Source of the DNA: Acidobacteriota bacterium
Lineage (GTDB): Bacteria; Acidobacteriota; Terriglobia; Terriglobales; Acidobacteriaceae
Assembly: GCA_021780315.1 (NCBI GenBank)
Contig: JAJXYY010000025.1
Span: 1-64,000, forward strand
Length of the DNA: 64,000 bases
Direction: 5' to 3'
Notes under the pieces: model-generated
What the model was told of the DNA's origin: nothing
What the model saw: only the letters and a program-made list of their open reading frames with translations
The model's database searches: none
Made by a program: the position numbers and the translations under genes
In this document: piece by piece, positions 47,916 through 55,697 of the stretch
How the letters are laid out: every line of letters starts with the position of its first letter
Position numbering within the stretch: position 1 is the first letter of the stretch

Positions 47916-50084
47916 ATGAATACGTATACAGGAAGTGCGATTCGCAATGTGGCTTTGGTGGGGCATGCGCACAGCGGCAAGACGACGTTGATCGCCGCGA
48001 TGCTGCAAGCTGCGAAGATGACTTCGGAGATGGGCCGTGCGGAAGATGGGTCGGCGGTGACGGCGTACGACGAGGAAGAGGTGGCGCGGCGGACCACGAT
48101 GGCAAATGCGGTTGCGTTTGCAGAGTGGCAGGGGGTGAAGGTGAATCTGGTGGATACGCCCGGGTTTCACATGTTTGTGCATGAGACGCGAGCGGCGCTG
48201 CTGCCGGTGGAGGCCGCGGTGGTGGTGGTGAATGCACAGACGGGCGTGGAGGCGATGACGGACCGGGTGTGGAAGTATGCGGGGGATGTGGATCTGCCGC
48301 GGGTAGTGGTGATGAATCAGATGGATCATCCGAAGGCTGCGAGTAAAGAAGGCCGGGAGCAGATGCTGGAGCAGATGCGGGATCGTTGGGGACGGCAGGT
48401 GGTTCCGGTGCAACTGCCGGTTGTGGATGAGCAGGGATTCCATGGGGTAGTTGATCTAGTGACGATGGAGGCCTTTTTCTACAAGCCGGATGGGGATGGG
48501 CGGGGGACGATTCGGGAGATTCCTGTGGAGTTGAGGGAGGATGCGAAGTCGGCGCATGAGGCTCTGGTGGAGTTGGTGGCCGAGGGAAAAGACGAGTTGA
48601 TGGAGGAGTTCTTCAAGGAAGGGACGATTCCAGAGCAGCATCTGATTACGGCACTGCATGAGGCTATTCGTGAGGACCGAATCTTTCCGGTGCTGTACGT
48701 GAGCGGCTTGCGTAATGTGGGGACGGATCATCTACTCGACTTTCTGAAGGTGTATGCGCCTTGTCCGAATGAGCGGGAACCGATTGCAGTGCGCGGGCTG
48801 CACGCAGTTTCAGGTAATGGACACGTGGCGAATGGGAATGGGGCTTCAACCAACGGCGCTGGCGACGTGGAGATGGTGATGCGGCGGATGGAGGATCAGG
48901 AACCGTTGGCGTTGTATGTGTTCAAGACGATGGTTGATCCGTTTGCGGGGAGGATCTCGTTCTTCAAGGTCGTGAGCGGGACATTGAAGACGGATGCGAC
49001 GGTGCAGAGTTTTACGCGGGGCGAGACGGAACGCATGACGCACCTATCCGTAATGCAGGGACGCAAGGCTGTAGAGGTGCCGGAGCTACATGCGGGCGAC
49101 CTGGGGGCGGTGGCGAAGCTGCGGGTTACGCTGACCGGAGACACGCTGGGCGCCAAGGGACACGAGATTTTTCTGGAGCCGGTGACGATGCCAGAGCCAG
49201 CGATGACCTATGCGATTGAGCCGAAGACTCGGGCGGATGAGGACAAGCTGGCCCCTGCGCTGCATAAGCTGATGGAAGAAGACCAGATGGTGCGGTTCTT
49301 TCGCGATCCGCAGACGAATGAGTTTCTGGTGGCGGGAGCGGGGCAGCCGCATATTGAGTCGCTGGTGTCGAAGCTGAAGCGGCGTTATCACGCGGAGGTG
49401 ATTTTGAAGGCCCCAAAGGTGCCATACCGCGAGACGATTCGTGGGAGGGCGGAGGCGCAGGGGCGACACAAGAAGCAGACGGGCGGGCATGGGCAGTTTG
49501 GCGATTGCAAGATTCGGATAGAGCCGCTGGTTCGAGGGAGTGGGATTGAGTTTGTGAATGATATTTTTGGCGGGGCGATTCCGCGGCAGTTTATTCCGGC
49601 GGTGGAGAAGGGGGTACGGGAGTCTGCGGCGCGGGGGTATGTGGCGGGGTATCCGGTGACTGACTTTCGGGTGACGCTGATGGATGGGAGCTATCACGAT
49701 GTGGACTCGAGCGAGATGTCGTTCAAGATGGCGGGGAGGATGGCGTTCCGCAAGTGCATGGAGCAGGCTAAGCCAGTATTGCTGGAGCCGGTGATGCGGG
49801 TGGAGATAGAGGCTCCGGATGAGTTTGCGGGGGGGGTGATGGGGGATCTGAATGGGCGGCGGGGGCGGGTGCAGGGGATGGAGAGCCTGGGAGGCGGAGG
49901 GACGATGGTGAAGGCGGAGGTTCCGCTGGCGGAGATGCTGAGCTATGGGACGACGCTGACCTCGATGACGCAGGGACGAGGGAGTTTCCGGATGGAGATG
50001 GACCACTATGATGTGGTTCCGCAGGCGTTGGCGGAGAAGATTGTGGCGAGTGCGAAGAAGCCGGTGGAGGAGGATGAGGACTAG
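47916..50084 (+). CDS. Elongation factor G-like translational GTPase (EF-G2 type)
   Basis: A 722-residue five-domain EF-G relative. G1 is GHAHSGKT (16-23) and switch I has RRTTM (59-63). G3 is DTPGF (80-84), where canonical EF-G has DTPGH with the catalytic His. G4 is NQMD (134-137), not NKMD. An Asn/Gly-rich linker (about 300-325) precedes domain II. Domain IV has GRHKKQTGGHGQFGD. These changes resemble the EF-G2 branch, which in mycobacteria is reported to lack ribosome-stimulated GTPase. It is a paralogue, not the housekeeping fusA: there are no rps/tuf neighbours. GAGGGGGAG precedes the ATG. Confidence 0.9.
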   Translation: MNTYTGSAIRNVALVGHAHSGKTTLIAAMLQAAKMTSEMGRAEDGSAVTAYDEEEVARRTTMANAVAFAEWQGVKVNLVDTPGFHMFVHETRAALLPVEAAVVVVNAQTGVEAMTDRVWKYAGDVDLPRVVVMNQMDHPKAASKEGREQMLEQMRDRWGRQVVPVQLPVVDEQGFHGVVDLVTMEAFFYKPDGDGRGTIREIPVELREDAKSAHEALVELVAEGKDELMEEFFKEGTIPEQHLITALHEAIREDRIFPVLYVSGLRNVGTDHLLDFLKVYAPCPNEREPIAVRGLHAVSGNGHVANGNGASTNGAGDVEMVMRRMEDQEPLALYVFKTMVDPFAGRISFFKVVSGTLKTDATVQSFTRGETERMTHLSVMQGRKAVEVPELHAGDLGAVAKLRVTLTGDTLGAKGHEIFLEPVTMPEPAMTYAIEPKTRADEDKLAPALHKLMEEDQMVRFFRDPQTNEFLVAGAGQPHIESLVSKLKRRYHAEVILKAPKVPYRETIRGRAEAQGRHKKQTGGHGQFGDCKIRIEPLVRGSGIEFVNDIFGGAIPRQFIPAVEKGVRESAARGYVAGYPVTDFRVTLMDGSYHDVDSSEMSFKMAGRMAFRKCMEQAKPVLLEPVMRVEIEAPDEFAGGVMGDLNGRRGRVQGMESLGGGGTMVKAEVPLAEMLSYGTTLTSMTQGRGSFRMEMDHYDVVPQALAEKIVASAKKPVEEDED

Positions 50085-50100
50085 CGTGCTGGCTTAGTTC

Positions 50101-50859
50101 TCAGGGTTTGGTGGAGCGGCCGGTGTAGCGGTAGATGGCGCACTCTTCGTCGCCGGTGGAGCCGTATTCTTTTTGCGCGGCAATGGCGGCGAGGTCGGCG
50201 ATGTGGTCCTGGGTGGACATGGCTACGGGGCCGAGGAAGAGGCGGGTGAAGGCAGGGTGGCGGTCGAGGACGGCGCGGCACTCGGAGTTGACGTAGAGGA
50301 TGTCGAGTTCACCGGGGCGGGTGGCGAATTGCGTTTCGATTCTGCGGAGGAGGAGTTTGAGGACGGGGGCTTCGAAGGGGTGGAAGAGGAAGGCTATGCA
50401 GGGGGTACGGGGGAAGTCGTAGGTGAGGGCGTCCTGCTCGAGGAGGCGGGTGGGGGTGAGGGCTGGAGCGGTGGGATCGGCGGCGTGGGATTCGAGCCAG
50501 TGGTCGAGGTTGGACTGGGCGATGTCGGCTAGGGCGGGGTTGAGCTCGATGCCGATGACCTGGCGGAAGGGGAGTTGGCTGGCGACGAGCATGGCGCGAC
50601 CTTTGCCAGCGCCGAAGTCGATGAAGGTGTATTTGGTGGTGGGATGGGGCGGGTTGGTGGCTTGCCAGAGGTCGACCAGGGTGCGCAGGATGCTGGGGGC
50701 TACGCCGTAGTAGGCGGTTACATGCTGGTCGTTGGGGTGGCCGGTGGCGAGGCTTCCGGCGGGGATGAGTCCGCTGGTTTCGACTCCGTGGGCAGCGTCG
50801 AAGGGATGGACGGGCGGGTCGATGGTGTTGGATTTTCTGGGCAGGCGGGTGGGTGGCAT
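50101..50859 (-). CDS. Putative SAM-dependent methyltransferase, paralogue B
   Basis: A 252-residue protein with YTFIDFGAGKGRAML, VASQLPF and GIELN in the SAM-binding half, and FHPFEAPV and DILYVN further on. It is clearly paralogous to the protein at 46742-47599 but lacks that protein's first 35 residues or so. It lies 3 nt after the MIP18-family gene and is convergent with the EF-G-like gene. Target unknown; the syntenic pair around a translation factor suggests a protein or RNA methylation role, by inference only. Confidence 0.8.
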   Translation of the reverse strand: MPPTRLPRKSNTIDPPVHPFDAAHGVETSGLIPAGSLATGHPNDQHVTAYYGVAPSILRTLVDLWQATNPPHPTTKYTFIDFGAGKGRAMLVASQLPFRQVIGIELNPALADIAQSNLDHWLESHAADPTAPALTPTRLLEQDALTYDFPRTPCIAFLFHPFEAPVLKLLLRRIETQFATRPGELDILYVNSECRAVLDRHPAFTRLFLGPVAMSTQDHIADLAAIAAQKEYGSTGDEECAIYRYTGRSTKP

Positions 50860-50862
50860 GGG

Positions 50863-51279
50863 TTAGCGGAGCTGGACGAGGTTGGGGTTGCCGTCCAAGC
50901 CAAGGAGGCGGCGGCCAGCGGGGGTGATGTGGCGCGGGACCCAGCGGGGGGTGTGGAGGAAGGTGACGTCGGTGTGGCTGACGATCTGGAGGCCAGCGAG
51001 GCGGTTGGTGACCTGAGCTGCGAGTTGGGCTTCGGCGGCCTCTTCGGGGGTGGTGAGGGTGAGGGTGAGAGCGATGCGGTGTTTGCGGGGGACGCCGGGG
51101 ATGTTGGCGCCGGGGGCTTCGAGGTCGGGGGTGACGGTGAGGGTGCGGAGGAGACCGAGATCCACGATGTTGCAGGGAACGGTGGGGTCGAAGCAGTCGC
51201 GGAGGGCGGTGAGAATTTCTGCTTCCGTGGCTTGCGTTGTGGCCGAATGCTCGGCTGCCTGTTGGTGTGGTGATGCCAT
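50863..51279 (-). CDS. MIP18/PaaD-family (DUF59) protein
   Basis: A 138-residue protein. RDCFDPTVPCNIVDLGLL (about 27-44) is the signature of the MIP18/SufT iron-sulfur assembly family. The second family motif, usually TTPxCP, reads TTPEEAAEAQ here, so the conserved cysteine is missing. A C-terminal extension (WVPRHITPAGRRLLGLDG) follows. GGAGGGG precedes the ATG. It forms a two-gene operon with methyltransferase B. Fe-S function is uncertain given the missing Cys. Confidence 0.8.
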   Translation of the reverse strand: MASPHQQAAEHSATTQATEAEILTALRDCFDPTVPCNIVDLGLLRTLTVTPDLEAPGANIPGVPRKHRIALTLTLTTPEEAAEAQLAAQVTNRLAGLQIVSHTDVTFLHTPRWVPRHITPAGRRLLGLDGNPNLVQLR

Positions 51280-51312
51280 GCTGGTGCCCCTCCCCCCTCT
51301 CCCCTGATTTTG

Positions 51313-51415
51313 TGCAAAGTCTTCGAGCGAAACGACTTAGGTCCGGACTTGCAGTGCAAGTTCTTGATTCTATTGAGGCAAAGCTGCAAAGTCTTCGAAA
51401 CACAGGGTTTAGGTG
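51313..51415. repeat. Paired 30-bp direct repeat around a palindrome
   Basis: TGCAAAGTCTTCGA occurs at 51313-51326 and 51385-51398, each followed by a related AC-containing stretch and TTAGGT, 72 bp apart. Between them ACTTGCA-G-TGCAAGT (51347-51361) is a perfect 7-bp inverted repeat. It lies in the gap between the MIP18-family and DUF1801 genes and is lower in GC than both. It has the look of a dispersed intergenic element. Confidence 0.6.
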
Positions 51416-51481
51416 CGAGGTATGGTCTGTGCGGCGAGAGTTCTGGCGGTGATGGCCCCAGCCTTTATTGTACTCGGGGCG

Positions 51482-51916
51482 TCAAGTGCTTTGGGGGAGT
51501 TTGGCGTGGCTGGGCCTGGTCTTGCTGTTGGAGCGGTGATTGAGATTGAATGCTACGGCGGCGCGGATGAGGGTCTGGAGGGCTGGTTGGTCGAGTTGGT
51601 GGCCGGGGTGGAGGTCGATGGCTCGGCGGAGGTTGCCGTCGAGGCTGGAGTTGAAGAGGCCGGTGGGGTCGGGCAAGGCGGCGCCGTGGGCGAAGGTGAG
51701 TTTGACGACTTTTTTGTAGGTTTCTCCGGTGCAGACGATGCCGTTGTGGGACCAGACGGGAGTCCCACGCCACTTCCACTCTTCGACGATCTTGGGGTCG
51801 GCCTGGTGGATGATGGCGCGGACGTTTGCGAGGGTCTGGCCGCGCCAGTCTGCGAGTTGATCGATCTTTGCGTCGATGAGGGCGGATGCGGATTCCGGTG
51901 AGATGGAGTTGCTCAT
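51482..51916 (-). CDS. DUF1801-family protein
   Basis: A 144-residue cytoplasmic protein. IDQLADWRGQTLANVRAII (18-36), EEWKWRGTPVWSHNGIVC and VKLTFAHGAALPDP match the DUF1801 (YdhG/YjbR-like) fold. Its function is unknown. The tail (SNSKTRPSHAKLPQST) is basic and disordered. A plus-strand frame across this region has a signal-like start but is antisense and not supported. It is monocistronic. Confidence 0.85.
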   Translation of the reverse strand: MSNSISPESASALIDAKIDQLADWRGQTLANVRAIIHQADPKIVEEWKWRGTPVWSHNGIVCTGETYKKVVKLTFAHGAALPDPTGLFNSSLDGNLRRAIDLHPGHQLDQPALQTLIRAAVAFNLNHRSNSKTRPSHAKLPQST

Positions 51917-52033
51917 GGGTGCAGTTCGCTTGTGGATACTTTAGATATGGTTTGTTAGGTATACAGTCGCAGCGCTGATCTAGATGTGTCAGATACGAAT
52001 GGGTACAGAAAATAGCTGAACACAATGGCGCAG

Positions 52034-53035
52034 CTAAACGGGCCAATAGATTTTCTTCAACGGTATCAAGGCACGTGATTCTGAGTCCATTTGATCGTAG
52101 TGTTCCACGATAGCTTTACCAAGATCGTCGGCATCCATGAGCGTCAGAATTTGATTTGTGCGATCAGCTTCGTATTTTGCCTCTCTGGTGAACCCTCCGG
52201 TGCTAACGTAAAGACCATTGTCATGCTGACGAAGCCCACCGACGAAGCCACGAATTTCAGGGGCGCCAATTGTTCCTTTTCGATGTTTGACTTCAACGAT
52301 AATGCGGGGAGGTTGAAAACCAAAGCCGTCGGGTGAGGCAATAATATCTCTACCCCTGTCTGGACCTACAGGTGATACGCGTGTTTTGTATCCCATGGCA
52401 CGCAAAACGCCCGCGATAAGCTCTTGCATTTCCTCCCAATCCAACTTGCTTAGTTTGTCTTGCAGGAACCCCAGTGCTCGTTCTTCCGTGTCTCTCCGAA
52501 TCTCTGCCACTTGGACGCCTTCACCCTCGAGGGATTCAGACGATTGGAGAATGTTCGTTGTGCTTGCTACCGCAGATAGCAATTCCTGTGTGGCATCGGA
52601 AGAGAGGCAAAAAACTGTTGAAATTGACCCGAGTGAGTTCTTTGATCCAGCGGAGAGTACATCACGCGAGATTTGTCTATGCCATGTGACAGCCCTTGTG
52701 TGGACCAATTCGGGATCATACTCCGGATGGTAGACATAGTCTCCCGTTACTGTTCCGAGGTGGTAGAGCCTGCTGTTCGAATCGTAGGTGACTACGGTCG
52801 TCCCTAAAACAAGCTCTTCTCGAAAACGATAGACCTGCCCAACACTCGAAGCGTTTTGGAACTTGTTATTTTCAGGCCACGACTGTTCTACAAGTTGGCT
52901 CAAGGTTTCACGACTGTGGACATTCGATAAGTCTCCGAGCCTTGACCAGCCAATTGCAATTATTTGCCGCGACAGAAACTCGTCAATGAATACCGAGTCG
53001 CGTCCTGCACGAACCATCCACACTTGTTTGGTCAT
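52034..53035 (-). CDS. Mrr-type restriction endonuclease with EVE/PUA-like N-terminal domain
   Basis: A 333-residue protein. Residues about 3-120 (VWMVRAGRDSVFIDEF, IAIGW, VYRFREEL, LGTVTGDYVY) resemble EVE/PUA-like readers of modified bases found on restriction enzymes. The C-terminal Mrr_cat domain has the PD-(D/E)xK core: Asp230 in DRGRDI, Glu248 and Lys250 in VEVKHRK. No methyltransferase is near, which fits type IV restriction of modified DNA. Codons are AT-richer than in neighbours, suggesting transfer. ATG 53035 has TATACT 7 nt upstream; an upstream ATG at 53080 is less likely. Confidence 0.85.
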   Translation of the reverse strand: MTKQVWMVRAGRDSVFIDEFLSRQIIAIGWSRLGDLSNVHSRETLSQLVEQSWPENNKFQNASSVGQVYRFREELVLGTTVVTYDSNSRLYHLGTVTGDYVYHPEYDPELVHTRAVTWHRQISRDVLSAGSKNSLGSISTVFCLSSDATQELLSAVASTTNILQSSESLEGEGVQVAEIRRDTEERALGFLQDKLSKLDWEEMQELIAGVLRAMGYKTRVSPVGPDRGRDIIASPDGFGFQPPRIIVEVKHRKGTIGAPEIRGFVGGLRQHDNGLYVSTGGFTREAKYEADRTNQILTLMDADDLGKAIVEHYDQMDSESRALIPLKKIYWPV

Positions 53036-53042
53036 AACGAGA

Positions 53043-53048
53043 AGTATA
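53043..53048 (-). promoter_or_regulatory. -10 box TATACT, 7 nt before the Mrr-type gene
   Basis: On minus, TATACT ends 7 nt before the ATG at 53035, without an SD. This supports both the start choice and leaderless initiation. Confidence 0.5.
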
Positions 53049-53360
53049 CCGACGAGATTGCCTTCCCTTTCGCGTTGCATTCTGAACTAGTCTCAGTCGC
53101 TTTTCGTTCTTGGGAGTGAACGTTGATTTCGGTTAGTATCGCGGTAATTCTTAGGAACTGGCAGGATGATGAGGTGAAAGTTTGCTGCGATGGGAAGAAT
53201 GAGCACAGGCAACGACGCGGGCGATGTAGATTCATTGCGACTTAGCCTGCACAGATGCCTTCGGCAGAATGGAAGGGTTGTTGGTGGCGGGTTGGATGCG
53301 AAGGTTGAAGCCCTCGCCTACCTTATTGCGACGGGGATGGTGATGGGTGCGGCGACGCTG

Positions 53361-53366
53361 TAGGAT
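53361..53366 (+). promoter_or_regulatory. -10-like TAGGAT, 7 nt before the CDF transporter
   Basis: TAGGAT ends 7 nt before the ATG at 53374 and no SD is visible. Leaderless start predicted. Confidence 0.4.
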
Positions 53367-53373
53367 TTGATGC

Positions 53374-54846
53374 ATGAGTCTGACGGTCAGGCCTGTGCAA
53401 TCCGAGCCCGCTACTGCTGCCGGGGTACATGCCACGAAGCACGCGGCAGCGTTGTCTTCGGTGCTGGCGGCGTTTGGGATTACGCTGCTGAAGCTGATTA
53501 CGGGGTTGTTGACGGGTTCTCTGGGGATGCTGTCGGAGGCGGCGCACTCGGGTATTGACCTGATTGCGGCGGCGATTACCTTGTTTTCGGTTCGGGTGTC
53601 GGACCGGCCTGCGGATGATGTGCATAACTATGGCCACGGGAAGGTTGAGTCGCTGTCTGCGTTTGTGGAGACGGTGCTGATGCTGGGCTCGTGCTTGTGG
53701 ATTTTGAAGGAAGCCTTGCACCGGATACTGTTTCGGCAGCATTTGACGCTGTCCTTTTCGGTGTGGCCGTTTGCGGTGCTGCTGTTGTCGATTGCGGTGG
53801 ACTATACGCGGTCGCGCAATCTGCATCGGGTGGCGCAGTTGCACCACAGCGAGGCGCTGGAGGCGGATGCGATCCACTTTTCGACCGATATATGGTCTTC
53901 GCTGGCAGTGTTTTTGGGGTTGTGTGCGACGTATGCGGGCCAGCACTGGCGGTTGCCGATGCTGGAGTTGGCCGATCCGCTGGCGGCGATGGTTGTGTCG
54001 GCGATTATTCTGCGGATCAGTTGGCTGTTATTTCGGCGGACGATCGACACGCTGACGGATGCGACTACTGCACACTCGCAGAGCCGTCACGACATAATCG
54101 AAGATCTGGCTGCGATACCTGGGGTGCTGTCGGTGGATCGGCTGCGGACGCGGCGTTCGGGGCCGAGCTACTTTGCGGATGTGACGCTGGGGATGACGCG
54201 GAACCTGACGTTTCAGCGGACGGAGCAACTGACACGGGCGGCGACGGAGGCAGTGCGGCGGCATCTGCCGGGGGCGGACGTGGTGGTCCACTCGATCCCT
54301 ACGGCGTCGCGGGCGGAGAGCATCCATGACCGCATTCGTGCGGTGGCAGCACGGGCGAACCTGGCGATCCACGACGTAACCGTACACCAGTTGGGAGACA
54401 GCCTGCATGTGGACCAGCACCTGGAGGTGGATGAGACGATGCCGCTGCGTGCGGCGCATGCGCTGGTGACGCAGTTGGAGTCTGAGATGCGCCGCGAGAT
54501 ACCGGAGGTTTCGTCGATTCTGACGCATATCGAGTCTGAGCCGGCGACGATCGAGCGTCTGGATTCGGTAGATCGCGACCGCCAGCTGGAGCAGCGGCTA
54601 CGCCGTGTGGCCAGCGGATTTGCGGATATTCTGGACATCCACGAGGTGCTGGTGACGCGGGCCGGGGATGCCAACCATCTTCACAGCCGCATCCAGGTGT
54701 CCTGCCACTGCACGCTGCCGGACGAGTTGCCGATGGCGCAGGTGCATGCGGTAATTACGGCGCTGGAGTCGGCGTTTAAACTGGATGCTCCGGAGGTGAC
54801 CCGGCTGCTGATTCATCCGGAGCCGGCTACGGACAACCGCCGTTAG
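53374..54846 (+). CDS. Cation diffusion facilitator (Zn-type) with doubled C-terminal domain
   Basis: A 490-residue inner-membrane metal/proton antiporter. Six helices (about 25-235) carry metal-site pairs HSGID (His58, Asp62) and HFSTD, the HxxxD/HxxxD set usual in zinc-specific CDFs. NYGHGKVES follows helix 2. The cytoplasmic part is about 250 residues, not the usual 90. It looks like repeated CDF C-terminal units: GVLSVDRLRTRRSG, an AIHDVTVHQLGDSLHVDQHLEV block and ILDIHEVLVTRAG. Confidence 0.9.
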   Translation: MSLTVRPVQSEPATAAGVHATKHAAALSSVLAAFGITLLKLITGLLTGSLGMLSEAAHSGIDLIAAAITLFSVRVSDRPADDVHNYGHGKVESLSAFVETVLMLGSCLWILKEALHRILFRQHLTLSFSVWPFAVLLLSIAVDYTRSRNLHRVAQLHHSEALEADAIHFSTDIWSSLAVFLGLCATYAGQHWRLPMLELADPLAAMVVSAIILRISWLLFRRTIDTLTDATTAHSQSRHDIIEDLAAIPGVLSVDRLRTRRSGPSYFADVTLGMTRNLTFQRTEQLTRAATEAVRRHLPGADVVVHSIPTASRAESIHDRIRAVAARANLAIHDVTVHQLGDSLHVDQHLEVDETMPLRAAHALVTQLESEMRREIPEVSSILTHIESEPATIERLDSVDRDRQLEQRLRRVASGFADILDIHEVLVTRAGDANHLHSRIQVSCHCTLPDELPMAQVHAVITALESAFKLDAPEVTRLLIHPEPATDNRR

Positions 54847-54875
54847 CGATGTAGGCTGTAAGCTGAGCTCAACCT

Positions 54876-55691
54876 ATGAAGCACATATTTAGTTTAACTC
54901 TCGGTGCGCTGGCCATGCTGGCGGTAGCTCTGGTGTCGGCGTATCTGGCGATGCGGGTTACCATCCACGGACGCGAGGTGGTGGTGCCGGAGTTGACGGG
55001 CCTGACGTTGTCGGATGCTGGTGCAAAGACGAGTGCGCTGGGGCTGCGGATCAACCTGCAGGACCGCTTCTATGCACCGAATGTGGCGGCGGGACATGTG
55101 ATTGCGCAGTCGCCGGCGGCTGGGTCGAAGGTGCGGCGGGAGTGGGCTGTACGGGTGACGGCGAGCCTGGGGCCGCAGCAGGTGGACATCCCAAACCTGA
55201 TTGGGCAGACGGAACGCCCTGCGACGATTGCGATCCGACAGCGGTCGCTGGACGTAGGGGTGATCGCGCATCTACCAGCAGGGGGCGATGCGGGTGTGAT
55301 ATTGGCGCAGACTCCGACGCCGGACGCGCAGGGCATTGATCGGCCACGCGTGAGCCTGCTGCTGAGTGGGCCGGAGGATACTGCACAGGGAGCGGCGTTG
55401 GTGATGCCGTCGCTCTCGGGGTTGACGCTGGCTGCGGCCTCTGCGCGAGCGGCTGCGGCAGGGCTGCATATCGTGAGTGCGGAAGATGTGGCGGCTACGG
55501 CGGCGACCGCAGCGTCTACTGGAGGGGCGACTACAGCAGCGGCCTCAGCGCCGGGCACGGCGTCAGCCTCGGCCACGACAGCACCCGTGGTGGTGCCGAC
55601 GTTTACGATGGGCACGGTGGTTGCGCAGAGTCCTCCGGCGGGGTATCGGGTGGTTCCGGGGGATGCGGTCCGGATCACGCTCGGCCACTGA
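54876..55691 (+). CDS. Membrane-anchored PASTA-domain protein
   Basis: A 271-residue protein with one N-terminal transmembrane helix (about 5-27) and an extracytoplasmic part of three PASTA units: VVPELTGLTLSDAG, VDIPNLIGQTERPA and VMPSLSGLTLAAAS, each ending near VIAQSP, ILAQTP or VVAQSPP. An Ala/Thr-rich insertion (about 205-235) splits the third. PASTA domains bind peptidoglycan fragments, but there is no kinase or transpeptidase domain here. It ends 6 bp from the convergent rsmB. Confidence 0.88.
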   Translation: MKHIFSLTLGALAMLAVALVSAYLAMRVTIHGREVVVPELTGLTLSDAGAKTSALGLRINLQDRFYAPNVAAGHVIAQSPAAGSKVRREWAVRVTASLGPQQVDIPNLIGQTERPATIAIRQRSLDVGVIAHLPAGGDAGVILAQTPTPDAQGIDRPRVSLLLSGPEDTAQGAALVMPSLSGLTLAAASARAAAAGLHIVSAEDVAATAATAASTGGATTAAASAPGTASASATTAPVVVPTFTMGTVVAQSPPAGYRVVPGDAVRITLGH

Positions 55692-55697
55692 TCCGGC

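Larger units (their letters stand above)
53036..53373. other. Divergent region between the Mrr-type gene and the CDF transporter
   Basis: 338 bp with no supported gene. It carries -10-like boxes at both ends (53043-53048 minus, 53361-53366 plus), each 7 nt from the start codon. The middle is unremarkable. Confidence 0.5.

Noticed and set aside
49086-50006. 306-codon minus-strand frame inside the EF-G-like gene
   Set aside because: Arg/His/Pro-rich shadow of a gene whose five-domain structure is clear on the plus strand.
51413-51901. Plus-strand frame with a signal-peptide-like start opposite the DUF1801 gene
   Set aside because: The minus-strand product matches DUF1801 along its length, while this one is low-complexity Gly/Val/Glu and has no SD.
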